Part shown: positions 19,147 through 31,232 of the stretch, one piece after another
How the letters are laid out: each line of letters begins with the position of its first letter
Position numbering within the stretch: the stretch's first letter is position 1
Assembly (NCBI GenBank): GCA_030068145.1
Contig: JAPJBO010000974.1
Location: 18,704-82,703, forward strand
Source of the DNA: Diplonema papillatum
Taxonomy: Eukaryota; Euglenozoa; Diplonemea; Diplonemida; Diplonemidae
DNA: 64,000 bases
Direction: 5' to 3'
The notes under the pieces: generated by a model
What the model was told of the DNA's origin: nothing
The model's input: the letters and a program-made list of their open reading frames with translations, nothing else
Databases searched by the model: none
Position numbers and translations under genes: made by a program

Positions 19147-20606
19147 TGTAAAAAAAAAAATTCCGGAAAAAAATTGGGTTTTTCGAATTTTAAAAGTTTG
19201 GAACAAACTCTGCAGTAATTTTTGAGGAATTTGAGCAAGAAATTTTTTTTCCAAAAAAAATTTAGGGCTCCATCGGCCCCGCGGGAGCGTTTTAAAAAGA
19301 CACAAGGTTTTGACCCTGCATGATATCCACATTTGGACTGTCAGTCCAAAGCCGGCGGGGAAAAAAGAAGAAAACAGAAAAGGCGTCGTTGAGCACGTGT
19401 AGCAGGGTTTACCCATTAATCCAATTACGGTAACTAGCGAGTCTGGAGAACGAGTGGCTGAATCGCCGTGAACGCGTGCTATCCTACGATACAAATGTTA
19501 TAAAAGCTCCAGTCATCACCATCGAGCGCCATGGGCTACTGGAAGGAGGACGATAAATGGCGAATCAACAAGTTGAAATTCGTGGTATTAGGGCCGGCGT
19601 AGCTGAATCGCTGCGCGGATGAATCGCTGCCATCGGCGTCCCTCGGTTACGTCGTCGTCGACAACACTGACCTTCACCATCCGCCCGTTCGTTCCGCCTC
19701 ACCTGCTAAACCCTTGCCCTCTGTGATTGTGACCCTGTGTTCTCACTCGAAAAGGCAGGAGGCGGTAATAACCCGTCGATGGTGGACTGGGTGTTGTTGA
19801 AATGCGCGGGGCTTTCGCTGCTCGTCAGCACGCAGCTCCCGGGTGGCTAAGACGTAGCTTAGGGCCATGGCAGTGAAGTTAGTGGTTGGCTGCTGGCCCT
19901 GTCCATGTAAGCCATGCTGTTCTGGGGCACCCGATTCTATCCTAAACAAGCCTGACTACCAAAAGGACGACGACCCTTGAATCGTAGATTTCGTATAGGT
20001 GTGGTGGTGAAGGGTCGAACGTTCACCAACCCCAAAATCAGCCAAAGGCTTCACACCCTTGACAGTTCACCGCTGGTCGGAGTAGTGTTCGAGTCTCTCC
20101 GTTGCCAGTTTCTTGCCATCTTCTTTCATTACTACGCCCCGAGTGGTCGTGAAAGATTTCCAGGGCTTGCCCCCCAGTATGCCAAGTGCACTCAGAATGC
20201 CCGTTTTCATCAGTAAAACGGTCAAGTGTTCACTAATTCTGAGCTGAAAACTTCACTATTTTGACCGCTCGCTAATACAACCCTTCACCACTACCACCCT
20301 TCGCTAATGAACCCATTCCGGTACTTGAGGAGGCTGCCAGTCGCGAAATCTTAAAGGAGGTGTGGTACTCATCAGCATGTCGGTGACTCCCCACTATTGC
20401 AACCCGAGTGACACACATGCACCGCTCCGGACACTAGCGTCTGTTGAGCAAGGGGCACAGCCGTGTCTTAAAGGTGAGACGAGAAGCATCGGCTCACTCT
20501 GTCAAAGGACACCACCACTATTACGGGTCCACCCGCACACGGCAGTCCCCTCGAGTATTGAAGTGGTTCGGAGCACCACGGCTAGCCACAGCGCATACAT
20601 CCCTGA
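19147..20606. other. No gene seen
   Basis: Apart from an inverted ATGCAGGGTCAAAACC copy (19290-19320), a partial subfamily A end (20323-20362) and a segment shared with 52040-52120 (GACACTAGCGTCTGTTGAGC), nothing is recognisable. Confidence 0.4.
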
Positions 20607-20850
20607 TTTTTTTTTTTTTTTTTTTTTGTATAAGCACCTGCTTTGTAGGAATTGCTTGAGGAGACTGCCAGTTGCGATAGATCAAAGGAGGTAAATGTGC
20701 TGTAGCCCACACGAAACAGGTAAATCTGGGTTTAGTGGCGGGCGTAAGCGTTCAACAAAAAGACCCACTTTGTAGTTGTATTGTTTTCTCCCCCTCTAGC
20801 CTCCTTCGAAATGAGCACAAGGCAGTCCCTCGAGTATTTTTGTTTTTTTT
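20607..20850 (-). mobile_element. SINE-like repeat, subfamily A
   Basis: A full-length copy with a 20-bp A-tail (as T at 20607-20627). Confidence 0.7.
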
Positions 20851-21420
20851 TTTTGTTCTAGAAGCGTGGGGGCCTGGTCAACCACATCATCACAACAGGC
20901 GCAAACTTTCTCGACAGTGATTGGACAGTCGGGATGCCGGGGGCGGGTCTCCATGATGAAGAGGAAAGTAAAGCAAGACCTGCCCCCCTGCGCCTGCTGT
21001 CTCCGGCTGCTTCGGCAGACGACACATACTGAAGAAGCTGAAAATCCCCAAAGCATGGTGGTCGCGGAAGCCCTGTCTTACGAGTAAAGGGGGGGCGGGA
21101 ACGAACGCAAGGTGGGCATGTGGCGCACAAAGTCCTTCCACGGGGCACGCTGTGCTGAAGCGCCTCCCCCCGCTGCTTTTCGGTCGCCTGCCGCAAGGAA
21201 TCAACCACTTTAGTGCGGACTTCTTCCGACACTCGAATGAAAAGCACTCGAAAGGAAAAAAAGCCACATCCCAAGCAACACCCGCCGGGTAGGGTAGACC
21301 CGTGCCAAGCGGAATCCTCCGTTCGGGTGGGGCCGGGGGAAACGAAAAGAGTGTGCGTGGGGTTCTGGATAAGGGCACCCGTGCACAAAAAAAAGTTCAC
21401 CCTCGTGTAACCACCACTCT
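20851..21420. other. No certain gene
   Basis: The - strand is open for 180 codons (20858-21400) and includes FIRVSEEVRTKVVDSLRQAT, which could be a relict helix-rich protein, but the rest is arginine/proline-rich and unremarkable. A possible third relative of the UUCG-hairpin repeat lies at 21262-21345. Confidence 0.25.
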
Positions 21421-21690
21421 TAAACCCCGGAGTTCCAAGCGAACTGTCACTCTAAAAACGTGGCCGTCTCGCACAGAGACCTTTCTGAGTACAAGCATCC
21501 GGGGGGGGGAACGAAGTTCGACTGCCAAAAACTTCGGGAGTTTCGAGCGAGCTGCCACTTCAAAGACATGGCACAGAGAGACCTCTCTGAGTACGAGCAC
21601 CCGGGGAAGGCTGGCTCTGGGAACAAAGTCCGACCGCCCAACACGAGTTTCAAGCGAACGTTTCACTCAAAGAGCGTCACTCATCAACCA
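21421..21690. repeat. Diverged tandem repeat, about 115 bp, 2.3 units
   Basis: Units contain CGGAGTTCCAAGCGAACTG or CGGGAGTTTCGAGCGAGCTG, then GAGACCTNTCTGAGTACNAGCACCCGG-like sequence. Single motifs of the same kind are dispersed in the window. Confidence 0.6.
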
Positions 21691-23439
21691 GAAAACGAGA
21701 GCGTGACTTTAGTTGGGTCCAGCGTTGGTACGCGGGGTTGGCTGTTTCGCGCTTCTTTTTCGTTCAACACCCGATGACCTTCGCCTACAGTGCGTGGCTC
21801 GAAGGCCTGACAACCACACTACTGCAACAAATTGTGGGTGGTGACCCCTCCGAACAGCCTCCCTGGCCCTGGCCCACGCCTGATGCTGCAACCCCTTACC
21901 TGGGCGGCGGCGCTTGGCATGAGCCAGGAACCTCAAGGGGAGCAGCGCGAGAGGCGCTCGCCGTTGATCGGGTTCCCACTAGTTTTTCGCACTTAACCAT
22001 GGTTAAGAAGACGAATGAAAGCATAGACACAAAAGATCGCTCAAAGCATCTGCAGAACAACGCGAAAAATCTCTTGGCAAAAAAACCTGTTTTTGCATTT
22101 CTCTTTTTCTGTTTCCATTTCAGGTCAGTAACTCTGATCAACGACCAGGTCACGCCGCGTCTTTTTCATCATCCCCCGCCACGCAATTGTCACCTACCCC
22201 CGTGTCTAAGGTCGGTGGTGCGTACCCTGGACGTGGCATACGATGTACTGCTCCGTGTACGCTTGCAGTAAATGTCCAGTACGTTCGTTTTCCATGTTTA
22301 CCCCTTTGCGGATAGGGAACATATAAATGGGGAAGTCGAATAATGACACTTATTTGACACACGTCTGCTTGTCTAAAAACACACTACCCCTATTCGATCC
22401 TGCTACTGTTCGGCTACCCGGAACTTTTATATTAGCCCCCTTTACCTTATGTTGAAAAAGTTCGAACTCGAGCTGGAGCTCGGACACGCCTCCAGGGTGA
22501 AGACACGTCAAAATGGATCCATGTTTGCTTTCTGTGCATAGTTGTGTAGCGAAACCGAACCAAGAAGCCCCAGGCCACCCATCTTGGAGTCTCAAAGGCT
22601 CCTGAGGTTGACCCCAAGGTTTCCCCGGAAAAAGGCTTTCTGCACCCTGGACTGCCGCAAGGGTTTCCGATCGGGTTGCCCCATGTTTGAATTCGGTTCC
22701 GCCAAAAGCGAACTTTTTTGCATTTTAAACAGTACCGACCTGAAAACCCGGGGGGGGGGGGGGGGGGGGTGGGGATGGGTAAACAGAAGAACAGCAGGTA
22801 CCCGCTTTCCGCGTATTTTCCTTGGCACGCTGGTATCCGTGTGTGTGCAGCTTGCCTCCTTTGTGTCTCACGCGATCATTATCTATCATCTCACCGCCTT
22901 CTTCATGACAGACGCTCGCTTGGCCGTCAAGCAAGCAAACCATATGAATACGAACACCTTTCTTTGAAAGAAACCAAGCGTAAGCTCTCGCGCGGCCAAC
23001 AGCCCGCGCATGTGTCAAAAAGGGGGGGAAAGGAATACAACGAAATCATGCATTAACAGAAACAGGGGATTCGTTTACGTTGCAGATTTTGACCGACCGT
23101 CCACATCCGCACATTGGGGGCAGCCGGGGGAAGGAATAAAAGTTGTCGGAAAAACGTAAATCACAGCATTTCCAGGAAATAGTGATATTTTACAACGGTG
23201 CGCGCGAAGGCGCAGACCCATTGTGCTTCTAAGCCGCGGTTACTTTGGACAAAGTTGCGGAGGTGTGTGTCAGCTCCGCCCCGTGCCACCGTAACGACAG
23301 TGTCGACTAAACGCCCCCAGAACCACTCCCCATGAACGGTCAAGATCTGCAAACCCCAGGAACCTCTGAACTAGTACCCGGAATTGAGAAGAAGGAGAAA
23401 ATAAAAAAAGAAAAAGGCCGCACCGGGTCCAGGAACAGG
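21691..23439. other. No gene seen; G-run
   Basis: CACCTACCCCCGTGTCTAAGG at 22190-22210 is half of a CCTACCCCC-type end without a partner. A G-run of about 18 lies at 22750-22769. No credible ORF. Confidence 0.4.
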
Positions 23440-23640
23440 AACGTGACGGTCAACCACAGCTTGCAAAGCTTGAGTCGGAGGCAGCACAGTGCTACAACCT
23501 GTGGCTGACCGTCTCGACAAGCTTGTGTTCAGCGCGTGCGCCAAGCCCCAAGGTTCGCCACGCCTTGATGCTTTAGTTTAGGAAATCGGTAGCCAATTGA
23601 CCCGTAGGCGTGGCTCTGCAGTACCGCCGAACACGTGAAG
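23440..23640. repeat. Dispersed repeat R2, copy 1
   Basis: GCTTGCAAAGCTTGAGTCGG ... TGGCTGACCGTCTCGAC ... GGAAATCGGTAGCCA, shared with 29285-29480 and in part with 59420-59525. The copy at 29285 carries an extra 17 bases (CCCTTCCGCTCTGCC). Confidence 0.65.
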
Positions 23641-23654
23641 CTTGGCTCCCGTGG

Positions 23655-23905
23655 CTCGACGATGCTGCCCGACAAAGAACCGAAGGGATCCCAAGTGCTG
23701 TAACTAAACTACCGAACCACGTGTTGAACGGACGTGAGGTCATGCGGGTCTACCCCTACACGACAAATCACACAAACACGACAGGTCCACCACCACCTGG
23801 TGTAAGCGAAGAACAAATCAGATTGTGTTTGTATTGTATTTGCCCCTTACCTCTACATTCCCCCCCTTCCATTCGGAGTCGAAGTAGCTACGTCGAGTAT
23901 TTTTT
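23655..23905 (-). mobile_element. SINE-like repeat, subfamily B
   Basis: A copy with a small CCACCACCTGG difference in the middle where other copies read ACACGGTGG. It is followed by unrelated DNA, then a B-type 3' end alone at 24030-24062. Confidence 0.6.
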
Positions 23906-26069
23906 GTGCTGCCGTTGAGTCGGCGTTGACCCAACGACAGCAAGTGTCAAACTACCCCGGAGTTGGTTGATTCCGTTGGTAGGTTGCTTGAATTTGCCTT
24001 ATTTTTTTTCTCTCGTTTCCGGGAAAGCCTGCTACTTTCAAGCTGGCGCTTATGTAAAAAAAGCGACCGCCAAACAAAAAGTCGAACCCACCGCCTGAAC
24101 GAATCAACCGCGTCACTCGTTGTCAGGTTCCCGCAAACGTGGCGGGCTGACGACCACGACTGTTTTTCTAACGAGAGCCACCCTGTTGCCACGTCGAAAT
24201 GACTGTTGGAAGTGTGTGGGAAAGCATGCTAACATTTTCCCAAACATTTTCCCGCACAAAAAAAAAAAAAAAAAAAAAAAAACACAAAAAACACGTGTGC
24301 GTGACTTGTGACTTCTTGGTCCAAAAGCTTTGTGGAAGGGGGCTTTGTCTTTGCTTGTCCGGTCTGAAGGGTATTGGGTTCCACTCCCAAGTGAGCGAAG
24401 CCAAAGACATGAAATCACCGGATCTGTAGAACTCAAAACCGTCTTAAGAAAGTGCTAGTGCAAGAAAGCCCTTCTCAACAAGGGAGATGTGTAGCACGCG
24501 AATCATCATCGGTCGGTTGATGCTGATCGACCGTTGCTTCGTCTTTCTTACTGCAACCTCGGAAGTCTTCTGTCCGGAAAACACGCCGGGAGGACAACCA
24601 TATCCATTGAACCAGTCAAGCGACAAGAAAATGATGGGTTGCGGAAAACCGCGCGGGAAGGGTCACAGCTATCTTATTCACAGCGCGATACCCGCATTTT
24701 GCAACCTTCCTTTCCGGGGCGCCGTGCAGCTATAGAATTCTACAGGTACAGGGTGTGTGTCGGAATCCCTTGTTTCTTCGCTATCCCTACGCATGTGGCG
24801 TAGCTGTTCCGGTATCTCCCAGCAGTTATTGCAGCAGAGCAAAAAGAGAGGCATCCGAAGTCACGGGGAAAAGGTGGGGAACCCAGGTAAACCCGGCTGT
24901 GCGTAAAGAAGAGCCACGTCACTTTTTTGCTTACCCCTCCAATTTCGCTTTTGGCGAGTGGATATGAGGAGTTCGCTCAGAAACGTAAGGATTCCAACTT
25001 GACGCGCCGAAGGCGCTCAAGCAAGCTTGCTAGGTGTGTGGAATCCACGATCCAGTTCCGAGGTTATCTTTTGCTGACATGCTGCAGTCGCTGTTAAGGT
25101 CTATCGGCAGCAAACGGTGAAACGAGAACCAATATAGAGTAGGCACCCGGCGATGGTAAAGCCACCATCAATTCTTGTGCAGGGCCGGGGACGTGTGCGT
25201 GGCGCTGAATTGCTTGCAGCGACGCAAACCTTGTAGGATTTGGCCCGTGTATAAATCTATGCGTGCAGCCAGGGGTGTATCTTGGGGAGCTAACACGGTC
25301 AACCTGACCGAGTTTGTCCTTTGTACAGTACGGTCAAACTCGGTCTAGGTATAGATCCGGAAGGAAAAGGTTGACCAGGCTAGCAGTAGTGGTGTTGGTC
25401 GTAGGGAGGACGGATGGTGGTGAGGGGAGTCCGGGGACGAGCCACTCACACGACACAAGCTGCGAAACAACCTTGTTCGAGCCCTCCTGAACACGCAAGG
25501 TCGTGGTGACCTTGCACTTCCTGACGAACATGATAACAATGTTGACAAATGGAAGGCATCTTCTGCGATGAAGCAGCCATCTCGTTCTACTTGCATGCCT
25601 TCAGCAACACTGACCACAATGGTTTGCTGTCGATAATGGAGGAGTGCACCAGTCTTCGCAAGACCAATAAGCTGTCCTACGTAAAGCCGTTCAGCTTCAG
25701 CCTACAGCCACAGGGGTCCCTGTCAAAGTTGCACCCGAGCTGGAGCCCGACACGACACTGCACCTGCCTCCCGCAGCGCACATTGCCCGCCATGTCATAC
25801 ACGCATGACGACATGGGTTGCGTGCGCTGTGCCTGCAGCAAAATGGCGGGCGTCCAGGGTGGAGTCCAGTTCATTCGCGGGCGGAATGAAATTGTCTCCT
25901 TCTGAGGGATCACTACGTGGGGAAGTTGCGCGCCGGCACCGAGACGTCTTCACGAATCAGGGGGCTGTGCCACCGTGCATGCTGGCACGTTGTGACTCAG
26001 GCTGGCGGTGCCGCCGACATTAGAGTCGTGGCACTCCCGGGCTGGGGCTGCGTGCAGCAGCGGAGGTGA
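23906..26069. other. No certain gene
   Basis: An A-run of about 24 at 24259-24282. A 118-codon frame at 25549-25905 (starts MEGIFCDEAAISFYLHAFSN) is not low-complexity and might be a gene remnant; the +1 frame over its middle also reads plausibly (VKVAPELEPDTTLHLPP), suggesting a frameshifted relic. The family is not recognised. Confidence 0.3.
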
Positions 26070-26280
26070 CCGGATGGATTGTGGCTTCCAAAAGGTCGAT
26101 GAACATGTCATGTGCGTCGGTGATTGAACACTTTGCTGTTTACGACCCCCTCAGCCGTGCTTTTCAAGACACAGGTTGGCAGTGTGGGCCACAAAGGATA
26201 CGAGCACTGACCGCGTGCGTGGTTCATGGTGGCCATATTATGGATCAACTTCACGTGCCCCAACTTTGTTTCGTCGGCAG
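26070..26280. repeat. Duplicated 210-bp segment, copy 1
   Basis: GGATGGATTGTGGCTTCCAA through GCCCCAACTTTGTTTCGTCG recurs at 27415-27625 at about 95% identity. The - strand has a coherent frame across both copies (DETKLGHVKLIHNMATMNHA), so it may be part of a former transposon gene. Its right edge passes directly into a subfamily A SINE end (26274-26311, - strand). Confidence 0.6.
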
Positions 26281-27414
26281 CCTCCTCAAGAATTTCCTAC
26301 AAAGCAGGTGCTCAGGGGATTAGCTTCTATATCCAAATTTGGAAAAGCCGGCGGGGAAAAAGAAGAAAAGAAACGGCACTGCAACACCACCCAGGCCCCC
26401 GGCAGAGGTGGCCACTGTGCAATCCGAGGCACTCAGGGCCCAGCATTGTCGTGAAGATACGGTCGCGCTGTGTTGAGCCCATTCCTAGGTGAGGACGCAA
26501 AAAGCCGTAAGCGGTCCAAATTTGGAAAATGGACCGGAGACCAAGCTAATGCCCTGCAGGTGCTTACAGTGCTCGCGCTAAGAAAAGCCGGTCATTTATG
26601 ACTAAAAAAATCCATCGCTGAAAATTGACCCGTCATTTTTGGGTCAAAAATGACCAGCAGTGTTGCCGTGCCAGGGCGTAGGCCTTACCTGCCTCCCACC
26701 TGACTGTGTTTTCTTCCTGGTGTTACCGGTGTCAGTGGTGTTCCCGATCACTGCACGTGCCCCCTACCTATTTACCGTCCGGAGCCGAAACCCAGCGGCG
26801 TATTTGATCCAGTATGTCTAACATGCTGCTGACCCAGGCCACGGCAGTACTAACGTGATGAAATGAACAACGACCAGCCGTATCTTTATTGGGTCACTTT
26901 GATGTTTTGATTCATGGAATGGGCTGTGCCAACAGGACTCCAGTGGACCAGGGGGAAGGAAAACCGCCGAAAATACTGAAGCAGGCCACTTGGTTGGCAT
27001 GGGCCTGCCGAGACGCCCAGTCACTGTAGAGCCTCCACAAGTTGCGTGTGGTGCGAGCCTTCAAGAGCTGCACGAACCTTGGTCCGTTCAACCCAGATGG
27101 GTCATGCCTGGAATTCTTACCTTTCGCCATTCTGACGAAGCTGGCCCAGCTAGGGGGCTCATCGACTGGTTGCGTCTCGGCCGTATCCGCTGTAGGTACG
27201 CTCCAATGTGTAGGTCGCGGCTGCCTGCTAAGAAACCCCTGGAAGACGAACCCTAGTATCAAAGTCAGTTTTCCAAGTGGACCACTGCTCGTCGCAGTTG
27301 TACCTCGCTCCAAAGGAACTGGGGGAGGGGGGGAGTGTCCGGAGGGGGTGCACAGCTGTAGTGTATGGTCGATCCTTTTAAAGCCTCGGAAACCGTATCC
27401 CCGTGGCACAGTAC
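26281..27414 (-). other. Possible decayed gene on the - strand
   Basis: Between the two copies of the duplicated segment, - strand frames at 26818-27451 contain SWASFVRMAKGKN ... LLKARTTRNLWRLYSDWASR and continue the sequence of the 27.5-kb copy. This is consistent with one relict ORF spanning about 26820-27625. Not recognised. Confidence 0.3.
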
Positions 27415-27625
27415 CGGATGGATTGTGGCTTCCAAAGGTCAATGACCACATGTCATGTGCGTCGGTGATAGAACACTTTGCTGTTTACGACCCCCTCAGC
27501 CGTGCCTTTCAAGGCACAGAATGGCAGTGTGGGCCACAAAGGATACGAGCACTGACCGCGTGCGTGGTTCATGGTGGCCATATTATGGATCAACTTCACG
27601 TGCCCCAACTTTGTTTCGTCGTTGA
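27415..27625. repeat. Duplicated 210-bp segment, copy 2
   Basis: Partner of 26070-26280, direct orientation, 1.35 kb apart. Confidence 0.65.
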
Positions 27626-27714
27626 AAGAAACGCTGGGCAGCTTGCTGGGCTAGTACGCCACGCAGCCCCCGGGGACGCTGAGGTCGTCCACCTTCGGCC
27701 CCGGCCAAGCCGAT

Positions 27715-27875
27715 TCATATCTATCTCCTGGAACTGCATCGAATTGCCTGCCGCTGTTAATCACAGTGAAAGTGAATCACAGTCCACCACGGTCTATCAG
27801 GTCCATCCCTGTCCCCTAGAGCTGTATGGCACTGCCCAGCTGTATTCGGTCTATCGGTCTATCTGAGGGGTTGGA
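27715..27875. repeat. Dispersed repeat R1, copy 3
   Basis: Matches 16245-16385 with an extra AGTGAAAGTGAATCACAGTC insertion after the first CACAG. Confidence 0.6.
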
Positions 27876-28129
27876 CGTGGCGCCCGGACCTTTTGAGGCC
27901 AGTCTCCAGTTCTAGATCCCCAACGGTCAGGGTTTCGAAGGGCCCGTCTTCCACATCAAGGACCAGGCTTCTGAGGTACAGCTGTTCAATTATTGAGCCC
28001 CGTGGACGTGTTCAAGTGTCGGTGAAACAAGCGTAAGCGTCGAAGCTCACTGATTATTGTCACGTCCGAAGGAGAACGATCACCCGCTCTCAATCCCAAG
28101 CCATCCCCCGCCCCCTGGCGTTTTAGGGA

Positions 28130-28282
28130 TGCACCCCAGCAAGACTTCGCGACGGAGTAACAAGTTCACTCGTCACAAACAATGCCTCCCTCTTCTCCAA
28201 ACAATACCGCCCGGCTCCCAGCCTCAACGGTCAACCGGAGACCCTAAAACACCGAACCTCTAAACGACAATAAACGCTAAAC
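28130..28282 (+). pseudogene. Fragment of a second USP-element copy (gene 3' end)
   Basis: Bases 28205-28282 are the same 3' repeat found 0.3 kb after the USP gene. Just upstream a short frame reads KFTRHKQC, comparable with the spacing of the USP gene's last zinc finger (FTSLRHHKPWC). This suggests the tail of a related element, otherwise lost. Confidence 0.4.
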
Positions 28283-29284
28283 ACAGAGGGCGGTCCCTCA
28301 TGGTTTCATTCCTTGCTTACGGAGTCTTGCACTCCCTTATTTTCTGTCTCATTTCGAAGCCAGCATCAAACGTGCAAGAGAGGCAGTCTTCTGTCTAAAC
28401 GTCAAACTTAAGATTTCCCCCTCCTGCCCCCTTCCTTTCTTTTTCACCCTTTCCAATTTCCTTAAAGCTAGATCACCCTACAATTACCCCCACCCCAAGT
28501 CTCTACGGTCAACCGGAGACTTTAGCATACCGCTGCCTGCTACCCTAAAAATGGCTGGAGGAAAAACTGGGTTCATCCTGTCGTGTGGAGTCTAGCGCAG
28601 CCCACTTTCTTTTCATGTACGAAGCAAACGAGCAGGGATTTATAAAGGCTTTCGGAAAACCGCTTGAAACTTGGTCACGTGTTGTTCAGCACTGTGTTTA
28701 CGGCGCACGCGCGTCCGGGGGCTTCTTGCTACCAGGTAAGGGGCACACGGTTGTTGAGCCGGCTTTCGCTTTCCCGTAGAACTCAGCCGCTTACGCAAGT
28801 TGGTACCAACAGCCGTACCAATATTCACGCCGCTGGGTGAGACTATCAAGTTTTCAACAACTACTACGCATTTCTTTCATGTTAACAATACGTTGTTGGG
28901 ACTACAAGTCAGTAGTTCGGCGTACTACATGAACCTTACCCAAGCAGGTGAGTTCCACTAGTGCGCACAAACAAAAGAAAGCGCCTTACTCATCTTTTTT
29001 TGAAATTTGGGCTGACCAAGTTTTTTAGTACTAACAACCTTGCGGGTTGCCCTTCAATGTATTGTGCAGTCTAAAAAGACGTAGGCAGCGTGTTTTGGTG
29101 GTTGATCAGAATTCCTTACCTGAATATACACAGGGTAAATCACAGAACGACGTGGGAAAACGATCACCCGGCACGCACAAAGAAAACGAAGCGCCTGTCT
29201 TTTTTGGCGTTGTATCGAACTTTGGTCAGCTGACCAAGTTTTTTCGGCGTTGTATCGAACTTTGGTCACAGCTGACCAAGTTCA
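28283..29284. other. No gene seen
   Basis: GGTCAACCGGAGACTTTAGC (28508) is one more copy of the motif at 3961. Otherwise AT-leaning DNA with short frames. Confidence 0.4.
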
Positions 29285-29480
29285 CTCAACCGCAGCTTGC
29301 AAAGCTTGAGTCGGAGGCAGCACAGTGCTACAACCCCTTCCGCTCTGCCCTGTGGCTGACCGTCTCGACGAGCTCGTGTTCAGCGCAAGCGCCAAGCCAA
29401 GGTGCGCCACGCCTTGATGCTTTAGTTCGGGAAATCGGTAGCCACTTGACCCGTGGCTATGCAGTACCGCCGATTGCAAG
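29285..29480. repeat. Dispersed repeat R2, copy 2
   Basis: The longest copy. A doubled TTTTTCGGCGTTGTATCGAA plus CTTTGGTCA unit lies immediately upstream (29202-29280). Confidence 0.65.
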
Positions 29481-29726
29481 CATATAAATCCCTGCAAACG
29501 AGGCACACGCATGCAAACAGAGCTGTGCCCTGTGTTGAACATTGAATACGCTTCTGTTCCTGGTTTCCCGTATACCTTTTGCTTTCGAGCGTTTCTGCCT
29601 TCAAGCTACTGTAGCTGGAATCCAGCTAAAATCTACCGTACACCGTGCCAACCACGACCGCCTGGATGGCACGCTGGTGCTCTTCTCATTCGGTAAAGGC
29701 TCCGTTGGTTGGAAGCGGTTTTTATT

Positions 29727-30016
29727 TTACATAAGCGCCAGCTTGACAGGAAACGCTCGACGATGCTGCCCGACAAAGAACAGAAGGATCCCATGTGCTG
29801 TAACTACCGAACCGCGTGTTGAACGGACGTGAGGTCATGCGGGTCTACCCCTACACGACAAGTCACACAAACACAACAGGTCAAAGTCCTGAGTGAGAAA
29901 ACAACACACGGTGGTGTAAGCGAAGAACAAATCAGATTGTGTTTGTATTGTATTGCCCCTTACCTCTATATTTCCTCCCTTCCATTCGGAGTCGAAGCAG
30001 CAACGTCGAGTATTTT
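29727..30016 (-). mobile_element. SINE-like repeat, subfamily B
   Basis: The most complete B copy. At 30012 it runs directly into an internally deleted A copy, so the two overlap at GAGTATTTTTGTAT and look like a template-switch chimera or tandem insertion. Confidence 0.65.
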
Positions 30017-30152
30017 TGTATTAGCACCCGCTAGAGGAGACTGCCAGTTGCGATAGATCAAAGGAGGTAAATGTGCTGTAGCCCACACGAAACACAGGTA
30101 AATCTGGGTTTAGTGTCGAAATGAGCACAAGGCAGTCCCTCGAGTATTTTTT
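30012..30152 (-). mobile_element. SINE-like repeat, subfamily A, internally deleted
   Basis: Lacks about 85 bp between GGGTTTAGTG and TCGAAATGAG compared with full copies. Confidence 0.65.
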
Positions 30153-31232
30153 CCCAGGGCGGACGATCACTCGTTTGATCGCGCTTCCCAGTCCGGCAAC
30201 CCGAAAGATCGGGCCAGACCCGTTTCCCAGTTTCGATGGAAGCCCACAATTCAACAACAACAATCCCCAGGCCCACCCTGCTGGAAAGGGATGAGCCACA
30301 GTTCCGAACCCTAATTCCCACGGGGGGGCAGCTGCTGTCGTCCTATCGACTTGCCATGTTTGCACGCCTGGTGCGCCTCATCCACCCCCGAGATTCTGTA
30401 CGCGCCTGGGCGGTCCAAGCGAGAAATGTGTCCAATGCCAAGGGATGTGGTGACCTGTTTTGAGGTGCGAGAAACGGTGTGAGAAAAGTGCCTGCCTTGG
30501 ACCCCCTTCACAGGAAGTCAGCTTACGTATACCCGCCTAAACGGCCCAGATATATCGGAATCTCAGAGGAAGGTAGGTCACGAGCCCAACACTACTCACC
30601 AGGTAGCCCAACGTGGCGCTTCACCATCCACAAGGTGGCGAAGGCACGCATCACGATCACGGCACAGACCCGTTCTTTCCACTGTCTCTTTTCCAAAAAA
30701 GAGAGCCCATTTAGCAAAGGTCGTCTGAAGACTTCGAGATCCCGGAGTCTCAAGCGAACTTTTCACTCTGACACGGTAAAAAGAATTTTGCAACAACGTT
30801 GTGTTCATCCAAGAAACGACCGTCATGAACTCAGTTCGTTTTCCGTTTGCCAACGAAATGTGCCATCGACAAGAGACGGAGATCAGCGTCGAAGCTTCCT
30901 GCGTATCGCGTCTCTTCCCCTGCTAGCCTTCATCGAAAGCTGGACTCTTAAAAAGCACCGGGCTGCGGCCTATACCGGGTGAGTGTCGACAGGTAAATTA
31001 TAGGGTAAAAACCGTGCACCGCGAGAGTAGGAGAAAGTAGAAAGGGAACCTAGAGTTTTCGTTGACCGCACTACGCTGAACCCCATTTCTGGACGTGATT
31101 TCAGGTGGCAAATTGGCAAATGATTATGATCAGAAGGTCCACACACGTTGCATGTGGCTAAAAATAAAACGTCAAAAAGAAGAAGGAGAAGAAGAAAGGC
31201 ACGAAAAAAAAGAGGTTGGGACAAGGCGCGCG
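30153..31232. other. No gene seen; region upstream of the WH2 gene
   Basis: No credible ORF. TTTCTGGACGTGATTTCAG (31086-31104) looks like a splice acceptor before the reading frame of the next gene, so a 5' UTR exon or trans-splice site may lie here. Confidence 0.35.

Noticed and set aside
26226-26492. Plus-strand gene over 26070-26490
   Set aside because: The frame joins a duplicated segment to a SINE end; not conserved in the second copy.
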